DNA from: Xiphias gladius
Taxonomy: Eukaryota > Chordata > Actinopteri > Istiophoriformes > Xiphiidae
Assembly: GCF_016859285.1 (NCBI RefSeq)
Contig: NC_053413.1
Span: forward strand, 20,428,939-20,492,938
Direction: 5' to 3'
DNA length: 64,000 nt
The position numbers and the translations under genes are program-made. The notes under the pieces are model-generated. The model had not been told where the DNA came from. It saw only the letters and a program-made list of their open reading frames with translations, and made no database searches. Positions 52,101 through 64,000 of this stretch are shown here, one piece after another; position 1 is the first letter of the stretch; the number at the start of each line of letters is the position of its first letter.

Positions 52101-53850
52101 CATATGGAAATAGTCTGATCAGACAAAAGAAAATGTCAGATAGTAATGCTGAGAAAAGGCAGACTGAGAAGGGTAAGAATTTTGATTCATGCTTGCTTTT
52201 GTCTAGAGTCCCCAAATTCCTGGGCATGTGGCCCTCCTGGGTTCAATCACAGCGGAGTGGCTCTTTGTTTACAGTTCTGGGAACCAATCAGCGCCGCAGA
52301 ACTGTCCATGGTGTTTTCATGATTTGATTCACAGCTAACTGTGGCCTCCATAATAGGTATCAGGGCACCAATAAATGAGAAGCTGGTGTAAAAAATCCCG
52401 GTTTCAAAACACTCAAAAAAGGCTTTGTAAACGTTTTATGAGGTAGGAAATGCGTTCAACATGTTTTTTAGACTTTAAGGACACAAAGTGTTTTGGAGGG
52501 AGCACTGACTGTAAGTGAGTAAAAAACAGGAATTTGAAATTGACTCTGTTAAATTGAGGATAATTGTAGTATTTGTCATTCTTAACAATACTGCAGAGCA
52601 TTTGCCAGAACATACTGAAGAGTTTAGTTTTTTTCTTTTATTTGGATTTTATGTCCTTTCCTCAATTTCCACAAGGCATGAAAACAAACATGTATGTAAA
52701 TCCATCACAGTGAACAACATGCCTGCTTTTATCATTGTCATATAAAGTGTTATTTCTGGCTATGTTAAGAAAAAAGCCCGGCTCTCTGCTGGATTTAAAC
52801 ACATGAGCTCCCTCGCTGTGGGGCAGCACTGTGCCACTGTGTGTACAAATGTACACATGGTGATAACAGGAGAGACACACTCTGAATCCAAGAAATACAA
52901 ACTCTGCCTTGTTTGTTTACCCCCACATTGCTGGCATACTAATACCACCACCAACTGTACAGTAACACTTCTGGGGAAGGCTGTAGAGGTGCAACTGAAA
53001 ACAGCAGAGGTAAATAAACAAGAATAATAGTGTGTAAAGAAAGAGACAGTTCAAAACTGCATATTGGAAACTAGAATGGCCCTCAAAGTGGGAAGAATCC
53101 TTTGTGAGAACTGTTCCTCTTCAGTCCTTTTTTTAATAAAGGGTATAAATTCATTACTATACTACTCATCTGCCTCCTCCCTGTCACATATGACTGTTTT
53201 TCCTCAGTAACTGCTGATGAGGAGATTTATTGTTGCACTCTCGACATTGTTCATCTTTTTGTGTGGTTTCTTTTTTCTTGCGTGCCATGAGCAGATCTGC
53301 GCAGCATGTCCTCCTCCTGGCACTTTGCCTCATTCCTCGAGGCCTTGGGAGCTCATTTGTTGTCATTAATGACAATAACAATGACGACGACAACTGAGCC
53401 ATCTCCGTGAACTCTATTAGCTGAGGAAGACCGTGAGGCGTGCCTGAAAGGTCCAGAAAAACCTAGTAAAAGGACTTTGAGTTGGGATTTTGTGGTAAAC
53501 TACTCTTTCAAAGGTCTGTGGTTAACTTTCTGTCTGTCACTCAGTGGTGAGTTTATTGCAACCACATCACAGTAGGTAGCACTTTTTGAATCTGTGTTAT
53601 CACATCGTGGTATCACATTTCTATAGGGGCCTGAGGAGTTGCTGTACTAGTTGGTTAGGCTCTCCAAGCAAACTTTAAGCTGTTCCTTGGAGCTAGTTGA
53701 ATCGTGTTTAATTAAAAACATATACACACTGACAGGCAAGGACAGGCAATATGTGTTTTTTTTTGGCTCACTAAATGGCACAAGCGAGGGCAGGGGATCG
53801 CTTAAAAGCAATAGGTACCGGTGACAATACGCTCTCTGCCACTAAAAACA
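46110..53850. other. Long gap, chemokine to ranbp3
   Basis: About 7.7 kb with no gene I can support. Open frames here are short and overlapping, without family likeness. It contains one tRNA-derived SINE fragment near 51.7 kb. Remaining sequence is AT-rich and apparently unique. The first few hundred bases should hold the chemokine promoter and perhaps an untranslated exon, and the last bases lead into the ranbp3 promoter. Confidence 0.5.
51695..51850 (+). mobile_element. tRNA-derived SINE fragment
   Basis: TGGCTCATGTGGTAGAGCGG resembles a tRNA A box and GCAGTTCGATCCCGG a B box at nearly tRNA spacing. They are followed by TGTCCCTAGGTAAGACACTG, which resembles the body of common teleost SINEs (TGTCCTTGGGCAAGACACTG). 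A T-rich tract follows. The tRNA-like part cannot fold into a proper cloverleaf, so it is not a functional tRNA gene. Confidence 0.65.
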
Positions 53851-53911
53851 CTTCTGCCTCGACTTGTATTATCTGCGCGGTGGGTTGTGGGTGTGTGAGC
53901 GTCGAAGTAAA
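53851..53911 (+). promoter_or_regulatory. ranbp3 core promoter with YY1-like site at start codon
   Basis: The sequence around the start is AAAATGGCGGAC, which matches the YY1 consensus AANATGGCG with the initiator ATG inside it. The preceding 60 bases are GC/GT-richer (GCGCGGTGGGTTGTG) with no TATA box, as in many housekeeping genes. Confidence 0.45.
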
Positions 53912-56900
53912 ATGGCGGACTTGGCAAACGAAGGTGAGTAAGTGGCAGTATGAGAAAAACAATAACGCTATTGTGGCGTTATGAACGGAGCCTGCACACC
54001 GTCTGCATATTTGTTAACTGAAATTAAGCTACATGGCTGCATGTTAATGGTGAGTTCCGGTGAATTATAAGCTTCGCGGCGTTTACAACACCACAACGTT
54101 AGCAAGCACGCTAACAATGCTAACGAATGGGCTGTGGGTAATACCTGGAATGCCTCGGAACGCCCTCGAATGCTGCCTGCCACTAGTTGGCTTACCCCCT
54201 AACGCTAGCACCCGGCTATTTATAGTTAGTGTGTTTTGCCATCTGTGGTGAACTAAATGATCTAATGTGGATATAAACCCAGGCATGCAGGGCCAAAGTT
54301 GAAAATACCTGCTTCTAACAAAGCTAATATACAAACGCAGTGCCAGTTTGCTGCTTCGTTTGAATTGAAACGTTTACAGTACGACATCCTCCTTGTTATT
54401 TAATGTAGCCAGCGCTCAGTTGCAGGGATGCTTGACGTTCATTTAGGCGCGCAGAAAGAGAAACGTCAGTCAAGAGGCAATGTTTCAGTGTAATCGTTGC
54501 TTACTTGACATGTATGATTTATTTCTCTCAGATTTGCTTGACATTATGTTGATCTGTTAACTGCAGGAGAATTCGGCTAGAATCTTGGTGTCCTTGCTTG
54601 TCGGGCAAGATGACTCATGCGGGATGGAGCGCATTAGCAAGCTAACTATAGCAAGGAAGCTAAGCTACGTTCTGCTTTAGGGAACAACCGGTGGCGCCGA
54701 GTATTTGCTGGAACGGGTCACATAGTGTCAATGCTAGCTGGTTAACATAAGCCGGGAACATCTCGGGCTACTTGAATTTGTGAAGTGAATATCAGTGTTG
54801 CATGCTGGAATTCTTACATTCATTAACCAAGACAGTTGACTTCATGCCACAGAGAGATACAAAGCAGGGAGATAAATTATTAAATATAGGTCACAAAACA
54901 TTTTCATGTTTTCTGCCATTAAACACGAATCATATACAAACAGCTAGCGTTAGCCATGAGGGTTTGTGATAGACACGCTGAAAGTCGGTCCAGTAAACAA
55001 TCCTGGCTGTGTGCTGTCGTCTATTTGGATGTTACCGCATGCATTTAAGCCGGCAAGACTCACAACGACAACGATGCTACACCTGCTCAGTGTAATAGGC
55101 CCAACCCAGACACAGGAAAACCTTTGTCTGCTAACGTTATAGGATTACACATGTTACAGAGGTTGCAGTGTGAAGGTAGACGCATTAAGTGACCTGAGGT
55201 GAATTCAAATTATTGCCTGGCCTGGCGATTGCTATTCTTATTGGTTACGACAAGAGCTTATTGCAGTAACAAAATATTTGTGGGCGAAATGAATAAAATC
55301 CCCTTTTTGAAAACAAAAGTAGCTGTAGGGCCATATGGAGTGACTGAAAGTTTGATGGCAGTTTGATGTGTTGTTATTTACATTTTGTATTTTAGGATTG
55401 TTTAGTTTAGGTCAATATAATGTGATCTCATTCTTCCTGGTACTCCTAATGGAATTGCACGTTTAACTGTGGTATAGTCTGATGCTTTTGACTGGCGAAA
55501 ATTGACTGAAATTAGACATTGTTCAGCATTATAAAAATGTTTTTTCTGGGGTCACTGTGGTCACACTTCCCTCTTTACACTTATTATTTACCCAGCTAAA
55601 CCTGACATTTAAATAAACAGTAAATAGTTGTTTTACCTCACTGTAAGTGTCACCAGAAGTATCTTAAAGAGGCACTGTAAGTTTGAGGAACAAAATTTTT
55701 ATCTGTCAAACAGTCTGTGTAATATAGAATGTTTTGGATGACTTTTGGCATTGTGGTAATGCCTGTGGGATGTATTGCTGTGCAATGAAATTGGTGTTTG
55801 ATGAAGTGCTAGATTGCTGATTAGTACTGATGCACATAACCTTCTACGCTTTATCAACATTCATGCTATCACTGCTTTTAAGGGGAAACTCAAGGCCAAA
55901 TAATGAGGATGCCAGGGCCTTAAGTATTTTGTTTTCAACCGCAATGCATTAATATGATTGCTGTTCGCCTAAGTTGGTGCTTGGATGACTAGCCTACGTC
56001 TTCTCTTAACAGACAAGCCTGCCATTGCGCCTCCTGTGTTTGTTTTCCAAAAAGATAAAGCACAGAAGGTAAGATTCTCTATATTATTTGAGTATTTATC
56101 AAGGCTGAAACCAAATGTTATGATTTTTGCATACTTATGTATACTTAAATTTATTCTGGACTGAATTCTTGAAAAGCGCATATTGCAGAAGAGTTGCTGA
56201 GCTCAAATCTTTTAGTATTAGCAGAACTGTCAACAAGTCAAAGTACAATTTTGGCAGTTCAGTAGGTACACCTAGCTAAAACTAATGCAGTCTAATACAG
56301 CAGTCCTGCAATAAATACTACACTCATTAAGGTTACAATGTTCAGTTTTCATTAAACAATTTTTAAAGAAGTGTTGATTAAACTGTATAATCATTTTGAA
56401 GGATGTAGTTTGTGCTGCTGTTTAACTGTATTGTGTTATACAGAAATTTTGCCTACCCTCATTGATGTAAATAGGGTGGAAAATAATAGAAACACCAGTC
56501 AATATAATGCAATACAATTCAAACTGCAGCCTCCAAAATTATTATTCAGTTGAATCAACACCTCTACAAAACAGTTTCAACACAAACTGAACATGATAGC
56601 CTTCATGGAGAGAGGATTTATTGCAGGACTGCTGTAGTGGACAGCATTATTTTAAGCTAGATGTACTAAATAAACTGCCAACTGAGTGTATGTTGACCTC
56701 ATGTCAAACAAATCTTGCTTGAATTGATACCACTTTTCACCTTTTATCCATTATTGCAGCTCCAGAAAGAAAGCCACTGAGGTCAAGCAAGATGCAACCT
56801 AGTGCTATTTTTTTATGTGTCCTTAATTTTCTAATGATTTCAATGACGAGGACCATTCTTTTGGGAGAAAGAAGAGCTAAAAGACTTATCGTGTTTTCTT

Positions 56901-59900
56901 TCAGCGATCTGCGGAGGGCTCAAGTGCAGAGGATGGAGAAGGTAAAACCAATGTCCAAACTGCCACTTTTTTGTTAATATTATCTTTCTCATAGATTTAT
57001 TTATACTGGATTGGTACTAATATTTTATTGCCACTTTCAGATTCAGATAAAGACGAGGCAAGCTATTGCCCCCCAGTGAAAAGGGAAAGGACCTCATCGT
57101 TCCCACCCCCACATTCTGGTAAGGGCACGTGGTGACTAAAAAGAGCATTTGTTTTTTCTTGATTGCTTGTGGTGTACACATTGATTTGTATGCTGAGTGC
57201 AATGCCTGTCCACTACTTTGCAGTTCCCAAGAACAATGTATTCATGCCCTCAAGTTTCTGCCAGTCTCCGACTGGGAACTCTGACTCTGAGCCAGGTGAG
57301 ACATCTAGACAACCATTAGTTTCTCTTCACAACTAAAAGGCCCCATGCAGTAAAAATCTTAGTTTTGGGGGCAAAACATGTAATTTTTTTCACCAGTTTA
57401 AGACAACAAATATGATAAACCGACTAAGATCAGCAAACAATAACTTTTACTTGTCAGAAATCATGTTTGAAGATGTTTGTTTTCTAAAGTCATGACATCA
57501 GTAGTTGCAAATAAGATGTCAGTGAAGTTTTGCGTATTCCCTGCCTGCAAATGCTCCCCCTTCACTCTGACCAGCTGTAGTTAACCTCTCACATGGTAAT
57601 TTTACCTCTGAGCTAGCCGTTTAAGTATCTGCTGTGGAGGTCTGATGGTATTCATGCATAGAAAAAAAAATGTGCAGTTACAAAATGCGAAGCACAACTT
57701 CCACACAGCCTAATTCCACAGGCATGATTGGATTTTTTCAGGAATGTTTTAAACAATAAGTGAATGTACATTGAAGATGAGTGCAATTAAAAATTTGAAA
57801 TAAACAAGATATTTACTCAGTTGCCCCTCTTTATATATAGTATTAATTTTATAAAGTTGGTAAATCAGAAGAAACTTACCATGCCAGATTAGTGAATTCC
57901 CAGTCAAGTTGGACATCTCTGTTGGTTCAGGCCGGTTTGTTGCATTAACGTCTGGTTGAGATTTGGTTATTTGAAAGGAATTTGGTCCTCCTCTCTCCTC
58001 TCTGTCTGTCTCTGGCTATACCAATGACCTGTGTCAAACTGTGTCATGTGTTGCAAATAGAACATGGAATATACCCAGCAGAGAGCAGAGAAATCTGTCC
58101 ATTTTATTAGCCTGTTTAGCTAATTGTCAGTATTGAAACAAAACTGAACTTACTAAAGAGTAGCCTTATAAAATTTCCAGTAATTCAGAGAAGACTTCTT
58201 CATTGTGGGAACATTATGATGTTGTGTGACCCGTGACCATGCCTGTACATAATGTAGTTCTGTTTTGGATTATGACTGTTGGAACTGCCAAACTGAGCTG
58301 GAAAACAAGTTCTGAGTTTACTTGTACTTTGGCAGTGCAAGTAGGGGTCAGTTAGATTTTAATTGGATGTTGGTATAGAACAAGTTTTGGTCTCAATTCA
58401 ATGCCAGTGCTGTCTTTTTGCTTTGGTTTGGGACCCTGTTCGGGTCAAACTTGGAATCAGTCACATTTATCATATAACAGTTGGTAGTGTACTGTTCACC
58501 ATGTCAGGCAGGATGTTTGTTATGGTTCACAAATGCATCTCATCAGAGGGGGCATGCAAAACTGATCAGAATCATAGGCCAATTAGGCATTTCTGTCATT
58601 AATGTTTAAATCTACAGTGATGTAATCACAGGAGAGGCAAGATGAAAAATATATTAATTGATGCTTTTTGCAAAGAAAAAAGCACATACTGACTGAGATT
58701 TACTGAAATTATTACTGCAGTGGGACTGTTGGTATTTGTGTGAGTTATTCAAAGTAAAATCAGAATCTGAAAATCTGTAATGATCCCCACAGGGAAATTG
58801 CTCCGTTACAAGAAAAGTAATAGAAGAATGTACAAATACATTCATTTGGAGAAATTGCGTGTCATTTCCAATTCGTTTGAATTTGATATTTGGAAAAACT
58901 GAGAGCCATACTGTTGATGTTCCCATCTTACATCTGACTGCTAAGCTTGTAACTGGTGATGATCGTGATACCTCAACATATGCTCCAGCTTCCTCCTATA
59001 GGCCTCATTTCTTTCTGATATTCACTGTTGGCTGTAGTTGGGAAGTCTGTACTGCCTTCCCGTTCCCTGACCTGAATGCCCTCTTCTTCTCATTCAATAG
59101 TGCTTTGATATCCTTGGTAACCTAGGGCTTGTTGTTGGGAAAACCATGGACAGTTTTAACCAAAACAGAGGTGTCAACACAGAAGTTGATGTACTTGGTC
59201 ACAGTCATTCCATCTGTGTCCTCACCATTTGGCACGAGAAAAACATCACAGTCGGTGCATTGAAAGCAGTCTTGCAGAGTAGTAGTAGTATGTCTCCTCA
59301 AACGGCCACCTCACAGTCTCGAAGGGGGTAGGTTGACGCACGATGAGTGGTCTGTACTTGGGCTGAAGGGGGGGTCCAGGTTGTGGTCTGATCTTCTGCG
59401 GGATGGTGATGGCACTGTAGAACTCTTATAAGGTTAGCATACAGCAGGTCCAGGGCCCTGTCTCCTCTAGTAGTGCAAATGTGTTAAACATGTTACAGAA
59501 TGAAATACCCTATCAAATTGTACTTTGGATTTGATGGGCAGATTGAGATCTTGGTTTTTGCTAACCAACTTAACTTACTTTTAGTGTCTGGCCATAATTC
59601 TAATCACCATCTCAATTGTTTTAAAGATACAGGGGGGTGATGTCACCAGTTAACACAGCTTTACAGACAGGACAGGGCATCCACTTAGGCAAACAAACAG
59701 CAAATGATTTGTAACCACTTCAGTCATATTACATAAAGCACTTATTTTAAAGTGAAAACAAAGAAGAACGCAGCAAAAATAAAACGCTGATTGGTTGTAA
59801 ATCGACTTAGATGCAGAAGTACAATAAGCATTACAGGTGGAAGCTCTGTAAAGTATGAGACGTAGTAATTTCAGCCATTTATTTCACTTCCAAGGTGTTC

Positions 59901-62900
59901 GATTTGTTAATTGGGTTAAATTGGATTTTTTTAAAAACTGTTTTTAGATTGCTTACGTGGTTGGCTTTTTTTTTTTTTTTTTTAAATCACTGCACATATG
60001 TATTTAGTACTTCTGTGTTTTAGGAATTATGGTGGTCAGTAAAATGACAGTCGGGGCAGGGGGAAAAAAATCAAATGAAATTTAATTTAACGTGATCGTT
60101 CACTGGACACAGGAATGAGCTCAAATATTGAGGAAAAAGAGGATGCAGTTTTTACAAGTGCTTTAGGGTTTCTGCTTTAGCGCTGATTAGGGCCAGGTCA
60201 TGACAGGCTAATAAAGCCACTTAGATGGAGAGACGGAGGTAGAAATGGAACAGAGGCCCAAGAACCTGTCGTGTTACAGCACATGAGTGAGATCGCAACA
60301 CAACTCTTGGGGCTCTAAAAGGGTTACCGTGGTAACTGTCGCTGCTGCTGTTTGAAAGGTGCAAAGACAGAAGGAACATAGTCTTTTTAAATTGCTGTGC
60401 AACTCTTTGTCTTTTTTTTTAATTGTCTGCTTTCTCTTTTGCTCAATCTCACCAGAGGAGAAGCCTGTGGGATTCCGTTTAAAGCCACCAACTCTCATAC
60501 ATGGACAGGCACCAAGTTCAGGTTGGCGTTTGATGTTGTTTGCTTGTCTTCGTATAATATTGTCTCACACTGAGAACTTGAAGACCCACAACAATGCATG
60601 AGACAATTTGTTCTTTTGCAGGTGTCCCAAGTCAGAAACCCAAGGAGCAGCAACGCAGTGTCCTCCGCCCTGCAGTTCTCCAGGCGCCGCCCTCTAAATC
60701 ACATATAGAGTCCAGTGAGTTAGCTTTTAGTCACCTGCCCTCTTTAGTTAATACTTAAATATTCTTAAACATCATTAAAATCTTCTTAGTCTGATAATTC
60801 ATTTAACTTTGAATACTGATAACTTGAATAGTGCGTTTTCCTCAAGTGCCTTATAACAGGGTAAATTTCCTTTTGGACAGTTAAAAAAATATAAATAAAT
60901 AAATAAATAATCTTTCTCCATTCTGTTTGAACATTTAAGATTCCAGTTGTGGAACCAATGGTGTGAAAAAGTCATCAGATGGGGCACCTGTGACCCAGTC
61001 CCTCTTCCTGAACAACACAGAGCACTCAGCCAACCTGGCCAAGTCACTTGTGAGTTGTTGAATCTCAGCCTGTTCTAATCAAGGGCTTGATGCTGAAAAA
61101 CAATGTCAATCAGTACAGTATAAGCTTTGTTTAACGCATCAGGAAGTGAAACCAGGTTCTTTACAGAAGAGTGAAAGACTTGTGCTTATTTCCATGCTCC
61201 TCTGTAATGGGGAAGTATACTAAATCTTGAGTAATATTCATAGCAAGTTATACAAATGTTAGACATCAAATTAATCACTGTATTATGAGGGAAATTTGTT
61301 AGTTAAAGTTCCTTTTTTTTCTACTCAGGGGTGCAAAGAGTAGTTGTAAAACTGGAATGTAAAAAATACACCTGTGAAAATGGATAACAGTTGATCGGTG
61401 GGTCTCTTCCCCCCTCATTTCAGAAACATGAAAATGAGGAAGATGGAGCAAGTGGTAACAAAGATGGAGGCGGAAGAGAGAAGAAAGAGACAGATGTAGC
61501 AATATCTTTTGTGTTTGGTCAGAATATCAAAGACAGAGCAAAGGTGGGTTGTTTTCCAATTGTTCAGTAGGTTTATACCTGTCTGTGACACACAGGGAGC
61601 GTGCAAACTTGGGACGAAAACGTAACAAACAAAAACAGATAAACAATTAAAAATGGCAGTCAGAGCAGGGGCCTATACACTTTTCTTTGAGATGTCGCTC
61701 TTAATAGTGAGTTACCTTGTTATAGCTTATATTTTGTGACACTTATGTATTTTGATAATTACATTACGTTAAGGGTCTCAGTTCCTTTTTTTTTTTTAAG
61801 ATTTAACATGATAGTTTATTTTTCTGTAGTTGGACGAGAACAGTACAGAAGACAAGTCAAAGGATAGTGTGCCACTGGACTCCCAATCAGAGGGCACTAA
61901 TTATTTCTTACAGTACATCTCTACCCCAAGGTAATGGAATTGTGTCCTCCTTTGAGTATATTTAGAAACTAATCTTCATTTATGATTAACTTCTGTCAAC
62001 CTACTAATGTTCTGTTTTTTTTGTTTTTTTTCCCCCCTCCATTTTCAGTTCAAAAAATGCCACAAACAGTACAGATAGTGGGGCAAAATTTGTTTTTGGG
62101 CAGAACATGTCCGAAAGAGTTCTGGTGAGTTATATAGCTTGTTGCAAAGATGGTTTGCCCTTTGCCAAATTGGAAAACTCCTAATAATTGAGCTTTGAAC
62201 AAGTTCCAGTAATCAGCTCTGTTGTATTTTCAGAGTCCCCCCAAAGGTGAGTCATCAAATGAGGAAAATAAAGAGGTTTCAGCTGCCCCTGCTTCAGAGC
62301 CCTCTTCACAGGAAACCACCCCAGAGAAGGGTAAGAACACAACCCCACCGATTACTGAGACAATGTTTGGTGTTTGGCTAGACTATTAATAGATTTAAGT
62401 GACACTTGGCTTCACTCCAGTGACAACCATAAACAACAAAAACAAGACCTGGAGCAGTTAAAAATCAGTTCAACAGAAATGGGACACTGAAGTTGTAATC
62501 CTAATAGAAATAGTCACTGAAATATGTCTTCATCTGTTGGACAAGTTACATAAAGTCTTTTAATATCAGCATCAAATTTAGTTGGGAATTAGTGTTTGAA
62601 TTGCCCTCCCTAAAGAGCTGTGGGTGTAATAAATAATTAATCTGTAATCAGAGTTGCAAATTTCATACCACTTGTGATATATCCCAGCCGTTTCCTTAAA
62701 TGTTAAAGCAGTTTTCTGTATGAATAACCAACCTTTTGAATTTGATATCGGAAGGACTGGCAGTAACTTTTTTAGTTACATACATTTTTGTACAAAAGAG
62801 GTAACGGTTTCCTTTCTTTTTTTCTTTTCTTTTTTTCCCTTTCCTTTCTTTCCCTTTCCTTCCCATTAGATTCACACAGTGAATGCAAATAACTGCTAAA

Positions 62901-63968
62901 TAGGAATAAAGTGCAGCAGAGAATGTTATTCACATTTGCATGTGTGTGAAGTGAATCCAGATCAAGGGAAAATATCAACTGCTTGGTATAGGGGAAAATA
63001 ATACATTATAACAGTAAGAATACTGTATGACTTGGTCTGATGAATTTGTTTACAACAATGGAGGCTTTGATTTTATTAATAGGCTGATTGTTTGTTTTAA
63101 GAGAATGAAATTTCCTTTAACTGGTTTCATATTTAACCAATCATGAACTTCTTACATTGTAACCAAGCTCAATATGGTTACTACATAATTGCCAGTAGTC
63201 AGTAATTTTGTGGGGTCTCACTTGGTGAGATAATACTGTACATACAGTTTTGTGGTTTGATAGTGACTCTCCACTTTGTCCAGTGACATTGAAAAGAAAT
63301 TTACCGTTTCATAGCTGCTGCATGCTCAGGCATTCGTTTATTTGGGTGCAGAGCTCAAGTGACTCTATTCTGCAAATGATCTGCAGCAGCCTGTAAAGCT
63401 CTGTTGTAAGTGATAGTTCAACCCTGTGTCCTTCACGATCAGTCTACAGTACTGGCTAGTCCAAAATTTTGCAGAGCATATTGTTTTTGTGTCACAACAA
63501 GAACATAATGGGAGAAAGGGAAGACTTCTTCACACATGCACATGAATTGTAGATGAGAAGCTAAGTGACCAAACATTGACAACTCGAGCGAGGTGCTAAT
63601 TTGTTACCCTTGTGTTTTATCTCACCAGTGAACAACGTGTCAGAGTCTTTGGAGGAGTCTGCAGCAGCGTACACCAAAGCCACAGCCAAGAAGTGCATCT
63701 TAGAGAAAGTTGATGTCAAAACTGGAGAGGAATCAGAAAGCAATGTTTTACAGGTAGAGGGCAGGGTCTCTTGACTCAAGAGATGCAGTAAATAAATGTG
63801 TCAGAAACTATTATAGTCTTTGTTTCTCTGCACTTTTTTTCCCTCAGATGCAGTGCAAGTTATATGTTTTTGAGAAGACTGCTCAGTCATGGATAGAGAG
63901 AGGTCGAGGTTTGCTGAGGCTCAATGACATGGCATCGACAGACGACGGCACGCTACAATCCCGTCTAG
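53912..63968 (+). CDS. ranbp3: Ran-binding protein 3, 5' part, runs off the window
   Basis: RanBP3 is a nuclear Ran-GTP-binding cofactor for CRM1 export. Fourteen exons were read: 53912-53933, 56013-56068, 56905-56941, 57041-57118, 57224-57295, 60456-60521, 60622-60714, 60940-61049, 61424-61543, 61830-61930, 62049-62124, 62234-62330, 63629-63753, 63848-63968. All phases join, giving 391 codons so far. It starts MADLANEDKPAIAPPVFVF. PPVKRERTSS is the known nuclear localisation signal; two FVFGQN repeats (FG-type) follow; GFRLKPPTLIHGQAPSSG is near-identical to human. The Ran-binding domain begins at AAAYTKATAKKCILEKVDV and is cut in the middle after LRLNDMASTDDG by the window edge. The 57224-57295 exon (72 bp, phase 1-1) can be skipped without changing frame. 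A LINE fragment occupies the intron after it. Confidence 0.96.
58930..59500 (-). mobile_element. LINE (non-LTR retrotransposon) fragment in ranbp3 intron
   Basis: On the minus strand, FPNNKP-stop-VTKDIKALLNEKKRAFRS matches the linker just before the reverse-transcriptase domain of common teleost L2/Rex-like LINEs. An internal TAG replaces the usual Trp. Upstream pieces in other frames correspond to the ...LLYANV and RSDHNL part of the same protein. It is a short, multiply shifted relic with no RT core. A possible 3'-tail word (AATTTCCCTGTGGGGATCAT) lies at about 58777-58797 and may belong to it. Confidence 0.7.
60890..60911 (+). repeat. (AAAT)n microsatellite in ranbp3 intron
   Basis: Five to six AAAT units about 30 bases before the acceptor region of the 60940 exon. 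Confidence 0.85.
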
Positions 63969-64000
63969 GTAAACACACATGCAGAAACTTCTTGGGGGTT

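Overview
The window is vertebrate nuclear DNA, almost certainly from an acanthomorph (spiny-rayed) teleost. Genes are split by GT-AG introns, microsatellites are abundant, and several short inverted-repeat elements match families I know from percomorph fish (hAT-like MITEs, Tc1 remnants, a tRNA-derived SINE). I recognise eight host loci. Exon limits were read from reading frame, splice signals and family conservation.

Layout. (1) 1-19 kb: tpm4 (+, short tropomyosin, alternative last exons), rab8a (+, complete, long 3' region) and cib3 (-, complete). The human orthologues are neighbours on 19p13.1. (2) 21.3-25.2 kb: a decayed SLC1A/EAAT glutamate-transporter gene (+), apparently a pseudogene. 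(3) 26.3-34.9 kb: two complete secreted-factor genes in tandem on the minus strand, pinhead (pnhd, upstream) and admp (downstream). Each has a TATA box close to its start. This ancient chordate pair is absent from placental mammals and is the most interesting biology here. (4) 38.0-40.9 kb: a NIM1-type Ser/Thr kinase (+), whose first coding exon I could not find. A long-inverted-repeat element begins about a dozen bases after its stop. (5) 45.0-46.1 kb: a small four-exon CC chemokine (-), CCL25-like. (6) 53.9-64.0 kb: the 5' part of ranbp3 (+), which runs off the right edge inside the Ran-binding domain.

The genes form no operon or single pathway. The only functional pair is pnhd/admp, both extracellular factors of dorsoventral patterning. 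The long gaps (19.0-21.3, 28.4-30.2, 35.0-38.0, 41.5-45.0 and 46.1-53.9 kb) show no gene I can support. They are mostly AT-rich unique sequence with repeat fragments. I saw no retroviral or LTR element, CRISPR array, rRNA gene or functional tRNA gene.

I found no wholly new system. The most distinctive points are the intact pnhd-admp tandem, a pnhd splice donor formed by a (GT)n microsatellite, the slc1a pseudogene, and a perfect 23-bp hairpin beside a palindromic 45-bp tandem repeat in the rab8a 3' region.
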